NCBI GenBank assembly: GCA_963965975.1
Contig: OZ014420.1
Location: 4,118,001 to 4,182,000, forward strand
DNA length: 64,000 nt
Origin: Xestospongia bergquistia
Taxonomy: Eukaryota > Porifera > Demospongiae > Haplosclerida > Petrosiidae
Reading direction: 5' to 3'
The position numbers and the translations under genes are program-made. The notes under the pieces were generated by a model. It searched no databases and had not been told where the DNA came from. It worked only from the letters and a program-made list of their open reading frames with translations. Positions 45,735-58,862 of this stretch are shown in pieces. Position 1 is the stretch's first letter. Each line of letters starts with the position of its first letter.

Positions 45735-46421
45735 TTGGACATTGCAAGAAACATAAGGTCCACCTCACACTCAATCAAACCCAGGCCACTACCATTTACA
45801 CTGAAGCCTGGTGTTGAAATGGATATTCAAAGACTCGTCCATAATGGAATTCTACAGAAAGTTGAACACTCAAATTGGGCTACACCCATTGTTGTGGTAC
45901 CAAAACCTTCGAAAGCTGTAAGAATTTGTGGAGACTTCAGTGTGACAGTTAACCCTCAGCTCAACATTAATCAGTACCCTTTGCCACGACCAGAAGAACT
46001 GTTTACTGCTCTTAATGGTGGCTGTAAATTCACAAAATTGGATTTTTCTGATGCCTACTTGCAGCTGGAACTTGATGATGAGTCTCGGAATTTCATGGTG
46101 ATTTCGACACACTTGGGCCTGTACCAGTATACACGCCTTCCTTTTGGGATTGCTGCAGCCCCTGCCATTTTTCAGCAAACAATGGAAACAATGTTACAGG
46201 GATTGTCTGGCATTGTCTGCTACCTTGATGATATCATTGTAACAGGGAAATCTGATGCAGAGCACCTCCAAAACTTGGAACGAGTACTGGCCAAGATACA
46301 GGAATATGGTTTCCAAGTATGCAAGGAGAAATGTTCATTCCTGCAAGACTCCGTAGAATACCTAGGACATATTGTGGACAAGAATGGAATCCATGTCTCT
46401 CCAAAGAAGACAAGGGAATAG
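45735..46421 (+). pseudogene. Gypsy 1 reverse transcriptase (fossil)
   Basis: KPSKAVRICGDFSVTVN, TKLDFSDAYLQLELD, RLPFGIAAAPAIFQ and the YLDDIIVTG active-site box are in family order. A protease-like region precedes it at about 45,340-45,700. Confidence 0.85.
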
Positions 46422-46623
46422 TGGAAATGCCTAAGCCCAGAAACCAACATCAACTACGTTCCTTCCTCGGAATGGTCAACCATTACGGAAAATTTCTGTG
46501 CAATCTCAGTGATATGTGTGCCCCTCTCAATAAATTGCTGCAGAAGGAGCAACCTTGGTCATGAACCAATAGCTATCAAGATGTATTTGACAGAATAAAA
46601 AACAATTAGTCTCAACAGAAGCT

Positions 46624-46857
46624 TTGGCACACTATGATCCATCCTTACCTTTATTTCTTGCTGCGGATGCATCATCCATTGGTGTGGGTGCTGTCATTTT
46701 CCATCGATATCCTGACAAGACTGAGCAAGCGATAGCTCATGCCTCGAAAACTCTTAACACCAGCAGAGAGAGATTATTTGAGCGTGAAGCACTTTCCATC
46801 ATTTATGGAATAAAGAAGTGCCACCAATACCTATGGGGTCGACATTTCACAATTTAA
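46624..46857 (+). pseudogene. Gypsy 1 RNase H (fossil)
   Basis: PLFLAADASSIGVGAVIFH, IAHASKTLNTSRERLFEREA and GIKKCHQYLWGRHFTI match the Gypsy RNase H core. Confidence 0.85.
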
Positions 46858-46989
46858 ACGGATCACAAACCATTGACAGCAATTTTTGGTGGAAAGAAGG
46901 GAATTCCAACAACTACAACAAGCCGTCTTCAACGCTGGTCAATTATTCTCATGCGCTACTCATTTGACATTGAATACAAAAGCACCCAA

Positions 46990-48178
46990 CTGCTGGTCCT
47001 GACAAAGCTTTTTCATTCTCTAGATCCTGAAAGGATTTGTGTAGTACAAATTATACACGAACAACAAATACAGGATCTTCCTTTGAAGGCTGGTGACATT
47101 GCACGGGAGACAGCCAAGGATCCTATACTGAGATCAGTGAAATATCACACACTCAATGGCTGGCTTAATCAAATCCAGAATGAGACCTTGCAACCATATT
47201 TCCGCAGAAGACATGAGCTTACAGTACATGAGCTTACAGTACTAAATGGCTGTCTTCTTTGGGGAATGCGAGTAGTTATTCCAAAGAGTCATCAACCATC
47301 ACTACTACAAGCACTCCATTAAACTCATTTGGGAAAAGTAAAAATGAAGATGCTAGCACGTTCACATTTCTGATGGCCAAAACTGGATGATGAAATTGAA
47401 GAAACTAGCAACAATTGCAAAGAATGCTCAGTATTGTCAAGAGATTCTGCTAAAGTTCCACTTCATCAATGGCAATATCCACAGACACCTTGGCAACGTT
47501 TACATATTGACTATGCTGGCCCATTTCTTGAGATGATGTGGTTCATCATCATTGATGCACACTCTAAATGGCCAATAGTGATTCCTACAAAGAAAGCAAG
47601 TACTGAAGCTACTGTGGAGATGATGCTAAATGTTTTTACTACACATGGACTATGTGAGCAAATTATATCAGATAATGGTCCACAATTTATCTCTCGAGAA
47701 TTTGAAGATTTTTGCAAGTCAAGAGGTATTGATCATGTGCTTTCTCCTCCATATCACCCACAGTCAAATGGGGAAGCTGAGAGATTTGTTCAAACTTTCA
47801 ATCACCAAATCAAACAGTACAACAAGCAAAGGCTAATCAGAAAAAGCATTATGACCTGCATACAAGCAAGAGAAATTTAGTGTTGGAAACCAAGTACTCG
47901 TAAGGAACTACCGTAGCCAACCTAAATGGATTCCTGGCAAGATTACCAGACAGATTGGAGGAATTACCTACTTAGTCCAAGTCAAGCATGGAGTATGGAA
48001 ACGACATGCAAATCAACTTAAAATAAATAAGAGCAATGACTGGGATTACGAGAACAAAGACTCTGATTTACCTTCAACATCTGAAAACATGCCTATGTCT
48101 AAGCAAGAGACACCTGCACAAGATGGAAGTCTAAGATATCCTATACGTAAAAGACACCCACCTGATCGCTATGGATTC
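46990..48178 (+). pseudogene. Gypsy 1 integrase and C-terminal tail (fossil)
   Basis: Core motifs seen include LHIDYAGPFLEM, IIDAHSKWPIVIP, ISDNGPQFIS and YHPQSNGEAERFVQTFN. The tail around 47,890-48,180 carries a KPSTRKELP-type basic region and a final RHPPDRYGF, as in related Gypsy elements. Confidence 0.8.
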
Positions 48179-48192
48179 TAAGCAAGGAGGAA

Positions 48193-48486
48193 TGTAGTGT
48201 ACTATAGACTTATTATGTGAATGTTTATTTATCATGTCTATAGCCCTTGTTAATTATTGTAAACTCTCATTTTATCTGTACTAATCATGTTGTAGGGTTG
48301 CACCACAAGTTCTTAAATTAGTTACTAGAACATTCTAAAACCCTTCTCATCTTTTGATTTTGTATAAATACTCATTGCCATATGTGTCTAGTTGATTGAC
48401 TGTTGTTATAGTTCTTGTTGTTGTTTTTCTCATGGTTGTTCTGATATACTCTTAATACTAATCACAAGTGTCTACTCTACATCACA
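48193..48486 (+). repeat. 3' LTR of Gypsy 1
   Basis: It matches 44,210-44,504 from TGTAGTGTAC to ACATCACA, and is followed by the ATTAC target repeat. Confidence 0.9.
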
Positions 48487-48550
48487 ATTACAAAGTATAA
48501 TGACATGATCTATGATCTATAGAGGAACTATACTACGCAATATTACTTAC

Positions 48551-48658
48551 ATAAGCCATAAATTTGTTGTTATGATGATAATATCCATAACACATCCAAG
48601 TACCATTGTGTGTCCTTCCATGAAATGTTTCTATTGTTTTAAGAGATGAACCACACAA
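48551..48658 (-). CDS. Exon of an unrecognised minus-strand gene next to Gypsy 1
   Basis: A 36-codon exon between ATTTTAG and GTAAGT, phase 0 at both ends, reads LCGSSLKTIETFHGRTHNG and TWMCYGYYHHNNKFMAY. A further exon-like stretch (FWECYKMDNKSG) lies near 48,800-48,840. The family is unknown. It may be upstream exons of the gene at 42,268-44,085, in which case Gypsy 1 lies in its intron; the phases of the two sides do not join simply. Confidence 0.5.
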
Positions 48659-48879
48659 CTAAAATGAGAGGAAATAAAAGATGTTACTTAAAATTTATGC
48701 TAACACTACATTACATTCAGATACTCATATAATCTATGTATCTATCACATGTACATGACAAATGTATTATGAGTCTATAACAAGTAAATACGTCCACTCT
48801 TGTTGTCCATTTTATAGCATTCCCAAAACCTACATTATATAATATTTATCCTACATATACAAATCTGTTAGTACCCATA

Positions 48880-49640
48880 CACAGCCCTGTGACATGTATA
48901 ATATGATATCCTATAATACAACCTAGCCCTATAACATACACATATATTAACCTTTTGACATGTTTATAAACATCTTATTACCAATACCACACTGAAACCT
49001 ACCCCTGTGACATACACGTATACTAACATTTGACATAATTACACAAACATCTTATTACCCATGCTGACATGTATCCCTATAACATACACATATACTAACC
49101 TTTCGACATATTATACACAAACGTCTTATTACCCATACCACATTGATACCTATCCCTGTGACATATACATATACTACTGACATATGACATATTTATATAC
49201 CATGTCCCATGATATGACCTACCCCTGTAACATACACATATACAAATATTTGACATATTTATACACAAACTTCTTATAATGTCCTGTGATATGACCTATC
49301 CCTGTAACATACACATATACAAATATTTGACATATTTATACACAAACTTCTTATAATGTCCTATGATATGACCTATCCCTGTGACATACACATATACAAA
49401 CATTTGACCTATTTATACACAAACATCTTATAATGTCCTATGATATGACCTATCCCTGTGACATACACATATACAAACATTTGACCTATTTATACACAAA
49501 CATCTTATAATGTCCTATGATATGACCTATCCCTGTGACATACACATATACAAACATTTGACATATTTATACACAAACATCTTATAATGTCCTATGATAT
49601 GACCTATCCCTATGACATACATATGTACTAAACTTTGGAC
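48880..49640. repeat. Minisatellite, about 75-78-base unit
   Basis: Units contain CCTGTGACATACACATATAC, AAACATTTGACATATTTATA and CACAAACATCTTATAATGTC, then CTATGATATGACCTATC. The clearest four copies lie between 49,200 and 49,620. It grades into the segmental duplication at about 49,680, where related CCTGTGACATGTACATATAC words continue. Confidence 0.85.
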
Positions 49641-51639
49641 GTATTTATATACAAACATCTTATTATTCACACCACATAATGTATCATGATCTTATTATCC
49701 ATACCACATAATGTCTTATTATACAGCAGAGACTTGTGACATACGTATATGATAAATTTAACCCTGTCACATGTGCTCATCACATAATGTTCTATATATG
49801 TTATAACATTGTCCTCCAACAGTATCTTGTTACACATACCACAAAATGTCCTATTATACATAAATCTAATACATACAAAGATCTGAATACCCAACCTCAT
49901 TATACAATACAATCTAGTCCTGTGACATGTACATATACCAACCATACAATGTCTTGTATTGCAATTCATACATCCTAGCCCTGTGACATGTACATATAAA
50001 GCTCTCATACCCAATAACATAAACTATCTCCTATGTAATCTCTCTTTGTAATCTGTTGGTGAATTATTTAATTATTTGGTGTATGTATTTTTTGCATAAA
50101 TTCCATTATGTAACATCATAAACTAAAATCATATACTTTTGTAAATCTTTTCACATTAAATCTACTAATGTCTACAATTCACTGCTACCTTTGTTGAAGT
50201 CTTGTTATTCATTTGTCACATTAGATTCTCATTACTTTGTTTTATATTATAAAATTGTCATTTAATGATTCCAAATAATAGTTCTTGTGTGTATTCTAGT
50301 TAGAATACTGGTGCTATAATAATATTTTTATCTAGTTATCCTTTTATTACCTGTTGTGTTAACATCTCTTAAAACTGTTATGAGAAGTGTTCTATATTAG
50401 TGTTTGATCTAGTAATACCTTCTGTGTTTCTGTCTATTATTATCATGATCTCTTTTAGTGTGTTGTTGTTCTTATGTGTGTAACAATGTTATTCTCATTG
50501 AATTTTGTTTAATTCAAGATTATAGCTCCTGTGTTATGATCTATTGTCACTATTGTACATTATCGGACTTATTGTTTAATGATAACACCTGTGTTTGATC
50601 CCTCCACACCATCTACTGTGACTTGGTACAACTCTGTAATTGGTAATGGTTCTGTATTTTGTAACAATCTCCTATAACTTTTACAACTGTGGTCAGTATT
50701 AGCTCTTGTACATATTATCATAAAACTCAATCTCCTATAACACTGTTAACACTTTGTTATATTGTTTTCAACTTCTGTTATATCATACATTGCTGTATTA
50801 TTGTATATCAATTAATTTGTAGTTGTTCTATTGTTATCTTATATTTCTCATTGTCTTATTGTGTATGACCCACAGTGTTCATGTACTGTAATATCTACAT
50901 TCTCTTGTTGTCTTTGTCTTGCTTTACTAGTTGCATATTCCCTACATTTTTTATTTAATACTGGTACTACAGCATTATGTCAAAGATGCTTTATCTACTA
51001 GTAAGATATGTTTGTTACCTTTGTACTATTTCTTTTCCAGCCATCATTGTTCTAATTTGGCTTTAGGATTATCATAGTTCTTTGACCTTTTTCAAACATC
51101 CTAATGTTACAGATTTCTATGATTACACCAATTACAAGCTGGTATTTTGGTTTAACAAGTATCTAATTTATCATTGTTTTGAGAATTAGCTAGCATTTGA
51201 GGTTCCACCTAGCATCAACGATTTTTTGTTACTTTTCACTTGCTTATTTAAGACATTTAGCATTCTACACTGGCATCAAGGATTTTCTTGACTTTTTACA
51301 TCCGTCCAGGATTTTTCTGGCATCTGGATTTTTTTGACATCTAAATTTTTCTTGCTTATCTTTGGCATCTTGAATTTTACCTTTTTTGGCGTCTAGGATT
51401 CACTGGCATCTAGGACTTCTTGTGACTTGTACTGGCCTGTAAGATTTGAAATTTGGCAGGTGTCTGTGGTTTTTCTAGAATTGGAGGGTTTTACAGGACA
51501 TCTGAAGGTTTTCTTTGTATCTGGCTCTTCCCTTTATCTCTAATAACTGACATAAACTGTTGTACACTAGAATTGCTAAGTAATTTTAATATACAGCAGA
51601 CTCTTAATTATAATTACTTCACTGTTATAATAACTATTT

Positions 51640-52900
51640 TTCATTTATAGTAGGACTGTTGTTTACTAGTCTACTGGAGATGATGATCAACTGATTGAGA
51701 TCTGTTATAAACTCAACAATTTAAATGATACCTTTTTTAGGACTACTTTGACTGTTTGCTGATTTACTGGAGATCAGTGTTCTGCTGCTAGTAAGTTAAT
51801 TAATAGAATTTTTCAGTATTTATTCTCTTATTATAGTAACTTATTCTACACCAACTTGAGATGATCTAGATCTTGTTTCTATTTATTACTAATTTCCTAA
51901 TACAACTACTTATTGTTCTGTAGTATAATGATATAATGTTCTAATGATTGTGAGAATATATAACTCATATATATTAACTATAATTTTAGAACAAAATCTC
52001 AGTTACATTTAGTAGGTTTATTAATAACTAATAATAGATGATCTGGTGACATTTGTTAATACGCCTGCTGTTACATAAGTTGACTTGTTAAATAGTACAA
52101 TTATTACTGAATGAACTCTAATAGGATTGAGAGATTAATGGTCATAATAGGTTTTCTAGACTGTAAGTTTGATCTATTAGTTATTTGACAATCTTTTACT
52201 AAACTATTTCATTTAATTCTATAGTGAGACATTGATGACTGGACTGAAAATGATCTAGTGAGGTCCTATGAGGTACTGTATGTAAGTTTAATGGTCACTT
52301 GTAGTGCTGGTAATGATGACCTGATCTACATTAACTGATGACTATTGTAAGTTATATCTGTTATAATAATGTGGACAGTCCTGTACTAAACATATGTTTT
52401 AATTTTTAGATGGATTTTGATCTACTACATAGGTGCACATAATGTTAAATGTTCTCTGATAACTTAGATTGTAAATTTGATCTATCATTAATTTTGACGA
52501 TCTTGTACTAAATGTTTTCCTTTAATTTTATAGGGAGACATTGATAATTGGACTGGAGATGATCTGGTGAAGTTTTCTAATCACTACTTAATGTAAGTAT
52601 TACAAGTTCTCTGATAGTTTAGATTGTAAGTTTGATCTATTATTATAGTTTTGTTTAATTATCTCCTTTAATTCTATGGCAAGATATTAATGACAGGACA
52701 GGGAGTAATTGGAATTTTATAGGGAGACATTGATAACTGGACTGAGTTGATCTACTGCAGTTCTCTAATCATTACTCTATGTAAGAGTGATCTTTATATA
52801 TTTTTTTTTAATTCCATTTAATCATTTTATTCTGTAGTTGATGTTCTAGTTGAGTCTCCTTTATAACTACTGTTAATGAGGTTGTATACTAATACATTTA
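51640..52900. repeat. Exon-like module array, right copy
   Basis: The same four module types as at 7,370-11,560 occur in the same order, with TTTTATAG/TTTTTAG before and GTAAGT after. Further modules lie at 55,080-56,460 and 62,520-63,000. Confidence 0.55.
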
Positions 52901-53329
52901 CTATACTGTATATACTACTAATTATTTTAGTCTCTTTAGTAGATTTATCTACAACTAACACTGGACGTTAATAATTGGTTTTGTCTTGAGGATCTGGAGA
53001 ATTATTAGACATTGATTACTGTTTGTGGCTCAGCTTGGATCTTGAGATTGATGGTGTATCTTAAATGTGGTCAAGCATCACTTTATGGGTTGTTCATATG
53101 GATATCATAATTTAATTGTAGGTACTTCACTAGTCTCAGGCATCAATAGGTGGATTTGGATATGGAACAACGCAAGTCATCTTGTATTGTAAGCTTCTCC
53201 TTGTCTTGTGTTACCTCAAATTTTTTTTATCTTTTGTGTAGGTATATGGTATATATAGCAATGCCCTTGTATAACCTCTTATGTGATACATCATCTTGAT
53301 ATTAAACCTGATGTTAGACCCTCCTATAT

Positions 53330-54150
53330 ATATTTCATTAACCCCTTTGTCACCCTTCAAACCCTGTGCATGTGTTGTAATAATTCAGAAATACTCTAGT
53401 TTGTCTGTGTTGAAAAGTTTTATATCTGTGGTGTTATACAATCTGAACTATTAACCCCTTTATTCATTATTGCTCCCCCTAATGTCAGACCCTCCCATGT
53501 TTGATTAACCTTCAAACCCTTTGTGTCTGGAATGTTCTATACTGTTCATTATATAATCTTGAATTATTAATCCCTTTTTTCATTATTTTTCCCCTTGTAT
53601 GTGTTTATAATCTTGACTTATTATCCTCTGTCTTTCAGAAATATTAACCCTTTGTGTCTGTTGTATAGACTTCAAACCCCCCCTTGTGTCTTTCATTTAA
53701 TACTAAATTGTCAACTCCCTATATGTGGTATAGCCTGATCCAAACTTGTTAGTGTCTGTCTGTTGTATATCCTGAAATATTGACTCTGTATCTGTTGTAT
53801 AAAACACATTTATTGTTAACCCCCTTGTGTTTATCACACAGTCATAAATTGTCAACCCTCCTATGTGTGGTATAACTTCATCTGACTTGTTAACCCTCTG
53901 TGCCTGTCATATTTTCCTGACTTATCTTCTGTGTATGGTATAAATCGTTTATTTCTTTGTGTCTGTAATTAATCTTGAATTGTTAACCCTCAGTGACCAT
54001 ATAATGCTGTCATTTAAAACCTCTGTATCTGTTGTATAAGTCTGTATTGTGTATGTTAACCCTTGTATCAAAGAGTAAACTCCTTGTGTGATATAAATTG
54101 ACTCTGAATTGTTAACCCTCTCTCTGTTATATAATCCTGCAATATTAATT
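53330..54150. repeat. Degenerate repeat of about 30-40 bases with a TGTTAACCCTCTGTGTCTG core
   Basis: About twenty diverged units of TTGTTAACCCYYTTGTGTCT followed by GTYRTATAATCCTGA occur here. The counterpart lies at 56,930-57,680. Confidence 0.75.
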
Positions 54151-54439
54151 ATTGTGTCTTAGTGGCATCTCTTGTCTTTTACTGAGATCATTATCCTGGC
54201 ATCTAAGATTTGGTTTATTTGCTTTACTTTAAGCTACAGGATTTCTTTCTCACTGGAATAGAATTTTTTTTTTTCATTGACATGAATGATTTTAGGCAAT
54301 GACTTATTTGTCCAGAACACATCTATACTTTATGTATTATGATACTGATCTCAACCTCCTAAACATTAACTCACTAATCTCCACCTCCTAAATATCAACT
54401 TGACACAACATTCCTGTCACCACTGCCAATATTTGATTG

Positions 54440-54830
54440 GCAATTCTTGTTTCCACTGGTATCTAGGAACATTACTGGTATCTCAGAATTTTCATGGATT
54501 TTCTTGTTTCCCACTGGCAGCTGGGAGTTTCATTTTTATACTGGTATCTAACATTTTCCTTTTTTACGTCTACAGACATCAGGATCTAGATCTTACTGAC
54601 ACCTACAATTTTACTTGGTTTCTTTACAGATATCTACGAGATTTTTTACAGGCATTAAGGATTTTACTTGGCTCAGACATCTTCTGGTTTTTAAAGGAGA
54701 ATGCCAGCTGTCTTGTAAAATGTTCAATGCTAGAACAACTACAGACACCTGCTATAAGCCAAACTAAATCAGAGAAGTTATAGGAAAAAAATGAAATTTC
54801 AAGCATCCAAGATGCTTGAAAAAAGCAAGA
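54440..54830 (+). other. Conserved exon-like frame and hairpin, right copy 1
   Basis: An open frame (54,400-54,783) ends DFLQALRILLGSDIFWFLKE, then NASCLVKCSMLEQLQTPAIS. The same reading (FLKGNASCLVKPSLLEQLQT) is kept at about 58,110-58,240 but shifts in the left copy near 10,200. A 10-base perfect stem (TTCAAGCATC/GATGCTTGAA, 54,798-54,820) follows. It may be an old exon; no family was recognised. Confidence 0.4.
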
Positions 54831-56005
54831 AAATCATATTGCTCTGTTTTGACTATTTTTCATTTTATAGTAGGACTATTATTTACTAGTCTACTGGAGA
54901 TGTTTGTAAACAATTTAAATGATACCTTTTTTGGGCTACTTGGATTAGAACTGTTGCTGATCTATTGGAGATCAGTGTTCTGCTGCTAGTAATAGAAAGA
55001 TATGGTAAATGAATGTTTTTACTATTTTTCTCATAAAAATATTATAGTAACTGATTTAACACCAACTGAGATGATCTAGATCTAGTGTAATCCTATGATA
55101 TACTATATGTAGGTTATATTGTTTATTACTAATTTACTAACTACTTATTGTTCTGTAGTATAATGATATAATGTTCTAATTGTTGTGAGTTGTATATTAA
55201 CTATAATTTTAGAACAAAACAAATTCTGTTACATTTAGTAGGTCTATTTATAACAACTACTAGAGATGATCTAATGACATTTGTTGTTAATATACCTACT
55301 GTAAGTTATTTTACAATTGTTTACTGAATGAACTGTATAATTTTATAATAGAATGTACAGTTTAATGGTCACACTATAATGTTAGAACAAAACAAATTCT
55401 GTTTAGTAGGTCTATTATAGCACTGATCTGATGATATTTGTTAAAATACCTATTGTAAGATGACTTATTAATTAGTATAATTGTTTACTGAACTATTTTG
55501 TTCTATAATAGGATTGACAAGTTAATAGTCACTGGTTGAGATGAGATGATCTCCATTGACTGATTACTATTGTAAGTTATATGTTATAATAATATGACAG
55601 GTCTGAACTAAACTTGTGTTTTAATTTTTAGATGGACTTTGATATACTATATAGATATATATAATGTTAAATATTCTCCAATATCTAGGCTGTAAGTTTG
55701 ATCTATCATTAATTTGAAACTTACAATGTTGTGCTAAACTATTTTCTTTAATTTTATAGGTTGACATGGACTGGAAATGATCTAGTGAGGCTCTCTAATC
55801 ACTACTCAATGTAAGATTGATCTTTTATACATCTTAATTCATTTTTATTCTGTAGTAGATGCTCTAGTTGAGTGCTGGGAAGATGATGGCTGTATTGTAA
55901 AACTTATACTGTGCTATAAGTACAATACTACTGACCCTTTATCGCTCTAGTAGATTTATGATCTAGATCTCCATTAACTGATGGCTATTGTAAGTTATAT
56001 CTGTA

Positions 56006-56195
56006 ATGATAATATAACAGTCCTAATAATATAACAGTCCTAATAATAATACAATCCTAATATTATGGACAGTCCTAATAATATAGACAGTCCTAATAAT
56101 ATAACAATCCTAATAATATGGACAGTCCTAATAATATAACAATCCTAATAATATAGACAGTCCTAATAACATAAGTCCTAATAATATGACAGTCC
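56006..56195. repeat. Minisatellite, about 18-20-base unit
   Basis: About ten units of ACAGTCCTAATAATATAR occur. The unit derives from the spacer between two modules, where ATATGGACAGTCCTGTACTA is the usual sequence, so this is a local expansion of one spacer. Confidence 0.85.
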
Positions 56196-56929
56196 TGTAC
56201 TAAACATGTGTTTTCATTTTGCAGGGACTTTGATCTGTTCTATAGGTGTACGTAATCTTCTCTGATAGTTTAGACTGTAAGTCTGATATATTATTAATTT
56301 GACAATCATGTACTATTTCCTTTAATTTCATAGTGAGATATTGATAACTGGACTGGAGATGATCTTGTGGAGTTCTCTGATCACTACTCTATGTAAGATT
56401 GATCTTTAATATGCCCTCTTTTATTACAATTAATCATTTTATTCCGTAGTTGATGTTCTAATTGAGTCTCCTTTATAACTGCTGTTAATGAGGTTGTATA
56501 CTAATACATTTACTATACTATATATACTATTAATTATTTTTGTCTCTTTAGTAGATTTATCTACAACTAACACTGGACATTAATAATTGGTTTTGTCTTG
56601 AGGATCTGGAGAATTATTAGACATTGATTATTGGTTGTGGCTCAGCTTGGATCTTGAGGTATCTTGAATGTGGTCAAGCATCACTTTATGTGTTGTTCAT
56701 ATGGATAACATAATTTAATTGTAGGTGGTTCACTAGTCTCAGGCATCAATAGGTGGATTTGGATATGGAACAACAGGTTATACACATATTGTCTTGTCAT
56801 CACTTTCTAATAACATTATACCCCTGGTCTTGTCTTGTTCATCTTTGTCTTTTGTGTAGACATATATAAATATCAAATAACATTCATCGATCATCTTGAT
56901 GTTAAACCTGATGTTATTACAACCATACA

Positions 56930-57680
56930 TATTTAATTAATCACTTTTTCATCCTTCAAACCCTTTGTGTGTGTCATAATAATTCAGAAATACTCTCTTG
57001 TGTCTGCCTGGGATGTTTTATATCTGTGTTGTTATATAATCTTAAAATATTAATCCCTTTTTTGATTATTGTTCTTCTGATATCAGACCCTCTATGCACA
57101 TTTATGTAACCCTTTGTCACTTATGTCTGTCTGGAATATTGAATTATTAACACCTTTTTTCATTATTGTTTCCCTTGTGTGGGTTTATAATCCTGACTTG
57201 TTAATCCTCTATTGTATATTCCAGAAATATTAACCTTTTGTGTCTGTCATATAATTTCTATTGTTAACCTCCCTTGTGTCTTTAATTTAATCCTAATTGC
57301 CAACTCCCTATGTGTGGTATAACTAGATCCTGACTTGTTAACTGTCTGTCTGTTGCATTTCCTGAAATATTAACTATCTGTTGTATAAAAATACCTTTAT
57401 TGTTAACCCCCTTGTGTGTTATCACATGATCCCAAATTGTCAACCACCTTTATGTGTGGTATAACTTGATCCTGACTTGTTAATCCTCTGTGTCTGTCAT
57501 ATATTCCTGACTTATTAAGTGACCATATAATGCTGTCATTTAAAACCTCTGTATCTGTCATATAAGCCTGTATTATGAATATTAACCCTTGTGTCAAATA
57601 GTAAAACTCTTGTGTATATAAATTGATTCTAAATTGTTAACCCTCTCTCTGTAACCCTTGTGTCAAATAATAAACCCCTT
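56930..57680. repeat. Degenerate TGTTAACCC repeat, second copy
   Basis: It is collinear with 53,330-54,150 and carries the same unit types in nearly the same order. Confidence 0.75.
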
Positions 57681-58609
57681 GTTTGATATTGTGGCATCTA
57701 AGATTTGGCTTACTTGGTTTATTCTAGCTACAGGATCTCTTGTTTCTCACTGGAATCTAAATTATTTATTGTTTTTTCATTGACATGAATGATTTTAGGC
57801 AATGACTTATTTGTCCAGAACACATCTATACTTTATGTATTATGATACTGATCTCAACCTCCTAAACATTAACTCACTGATCTCCACCTCCTAAATATCA
57901 ACTTGACACAACATTCCTGCCACATCATTTGATTGGCAATTCTTGTTTCCACTGGCATCTAGGAACATTACTGGTATCTCAAGAATTTTTATGGATTTTC
58001 TTGTTTTCTACTGGCAGCTAGGAGTTTCATTTTTGTACTGGTATTAACATTTTCCTTTTTTTACCTCTGAGACATAGATCTTACTGACACTAACAATTTT
58101 ACTTGGTTTTGTGATTTTTTACAGGCATTGAGGATTTTACTTGATTCAGACATTTTCTGGTTTTTAAAGGGGAATGCCAGCTGTCTTGTAAAACCTTCAC
58201 TACTAGAACAACTACAGACACCTGCTATAAGCCAAACCAAATCATAAGAGGTTTTAGAAAAAAATATCTCAATGAAAAAGTAAATTCTAAGATGCTTGAA
58301 AAAAGCAAGAAAATTGGTATTTCACTGTTTGTCTATTTTTCATTTTATAGTAGGACTGTTATTTACTAGTCTACTGGAGATGTTTGTAAACAATTTAAAT
58401 GATACCTGTTTTGGGCTACTTGGATTAGAACTGTTTGGTGAGCTATTGGAAATCAGTGTTCTGCTGCTAGTAAGTTAATAGAAAGACATGATAAATAAAT
58501 GTTTTTACTATTTTTCTCTTTAAAAAATATTATAGTAACTTATTCTGCACCAACTTGAGATGATCTAAATCTAGTGTAGTCCTATGATATACTATATGTA
58601 AGTCATATC

Positions 58610-58851
58610 TGTGATGACTTATGAACTTATATTTTTAGAATAAATATTAGAATAACAAACTTCGACAACAGAACACACTAACTCATACAAATACAACACC
58701 AGCTAATACACTGACTACCAACTGAACTAAAAATAGATACACAACAACTTAAATATATACACTAAATAAACAATTACATCATTATGACAATATTACTAAC
58801 ATTGGGTAAACATGACACATACATTAAATAAGTATTAATTATTCTACTACA
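58610..58851 (-). repeat. 3' LTR of Gypsy 2
   Basis: On the minus strand it starts TGTAGTAGAATAATTAATAC and ends at the ATATC target repeat. Its inner half matches 62,183-62,299. Confidence 0.85.
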
Positions 58852-58862
58852 TTCCTCCACCT

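Larger units (their letters stand above)
44210..48486 (+). mobile_element. Gypsy LTR retrotransposon 1, with both LTRs, broken
   Basis: The LTRs are 44,210-44,504 and 48,193-48,486 (TGTAGTGTAC...ATCACA), flanked by the 5-base repeat ATTAC (44,205-44,209 and 48,487-48,491). Inside, in plus order: gag with CCHC knuckles, protease region, reverse transcriptase, RNase H, integrase and a C-terminal tail; a purine-rich AAGCAAGGAGGAA precedes the 3' LTR. The two LTRs differ at roughly a dozen positions plus a few small indels over 294 bases (about 5%, counted by eye), so the insertion is of moderate age. The coding part is broken, with roughly eight to ten breaks. It lies antisense to the exons on either side. 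Confidence 0.9.
49680..58604. repeat. Right copy of the segmental duplication (first part)
   Basis: It is collinear with 5,310-11,560 on the same strand, then extended by an internal duplication: 52,850-55,220 resembles 56,440-58,600. It holds the same kinds of degenerate repeats and exon-like modules as the left copy. No intact gene was recognised. Confidence 0.85.

Noticed and set aside
53330-57680. Telomere-like TTAACCC words
   Set aside because: The unit is 30-40 bases and not TTAGGG; no terminal array is formed.
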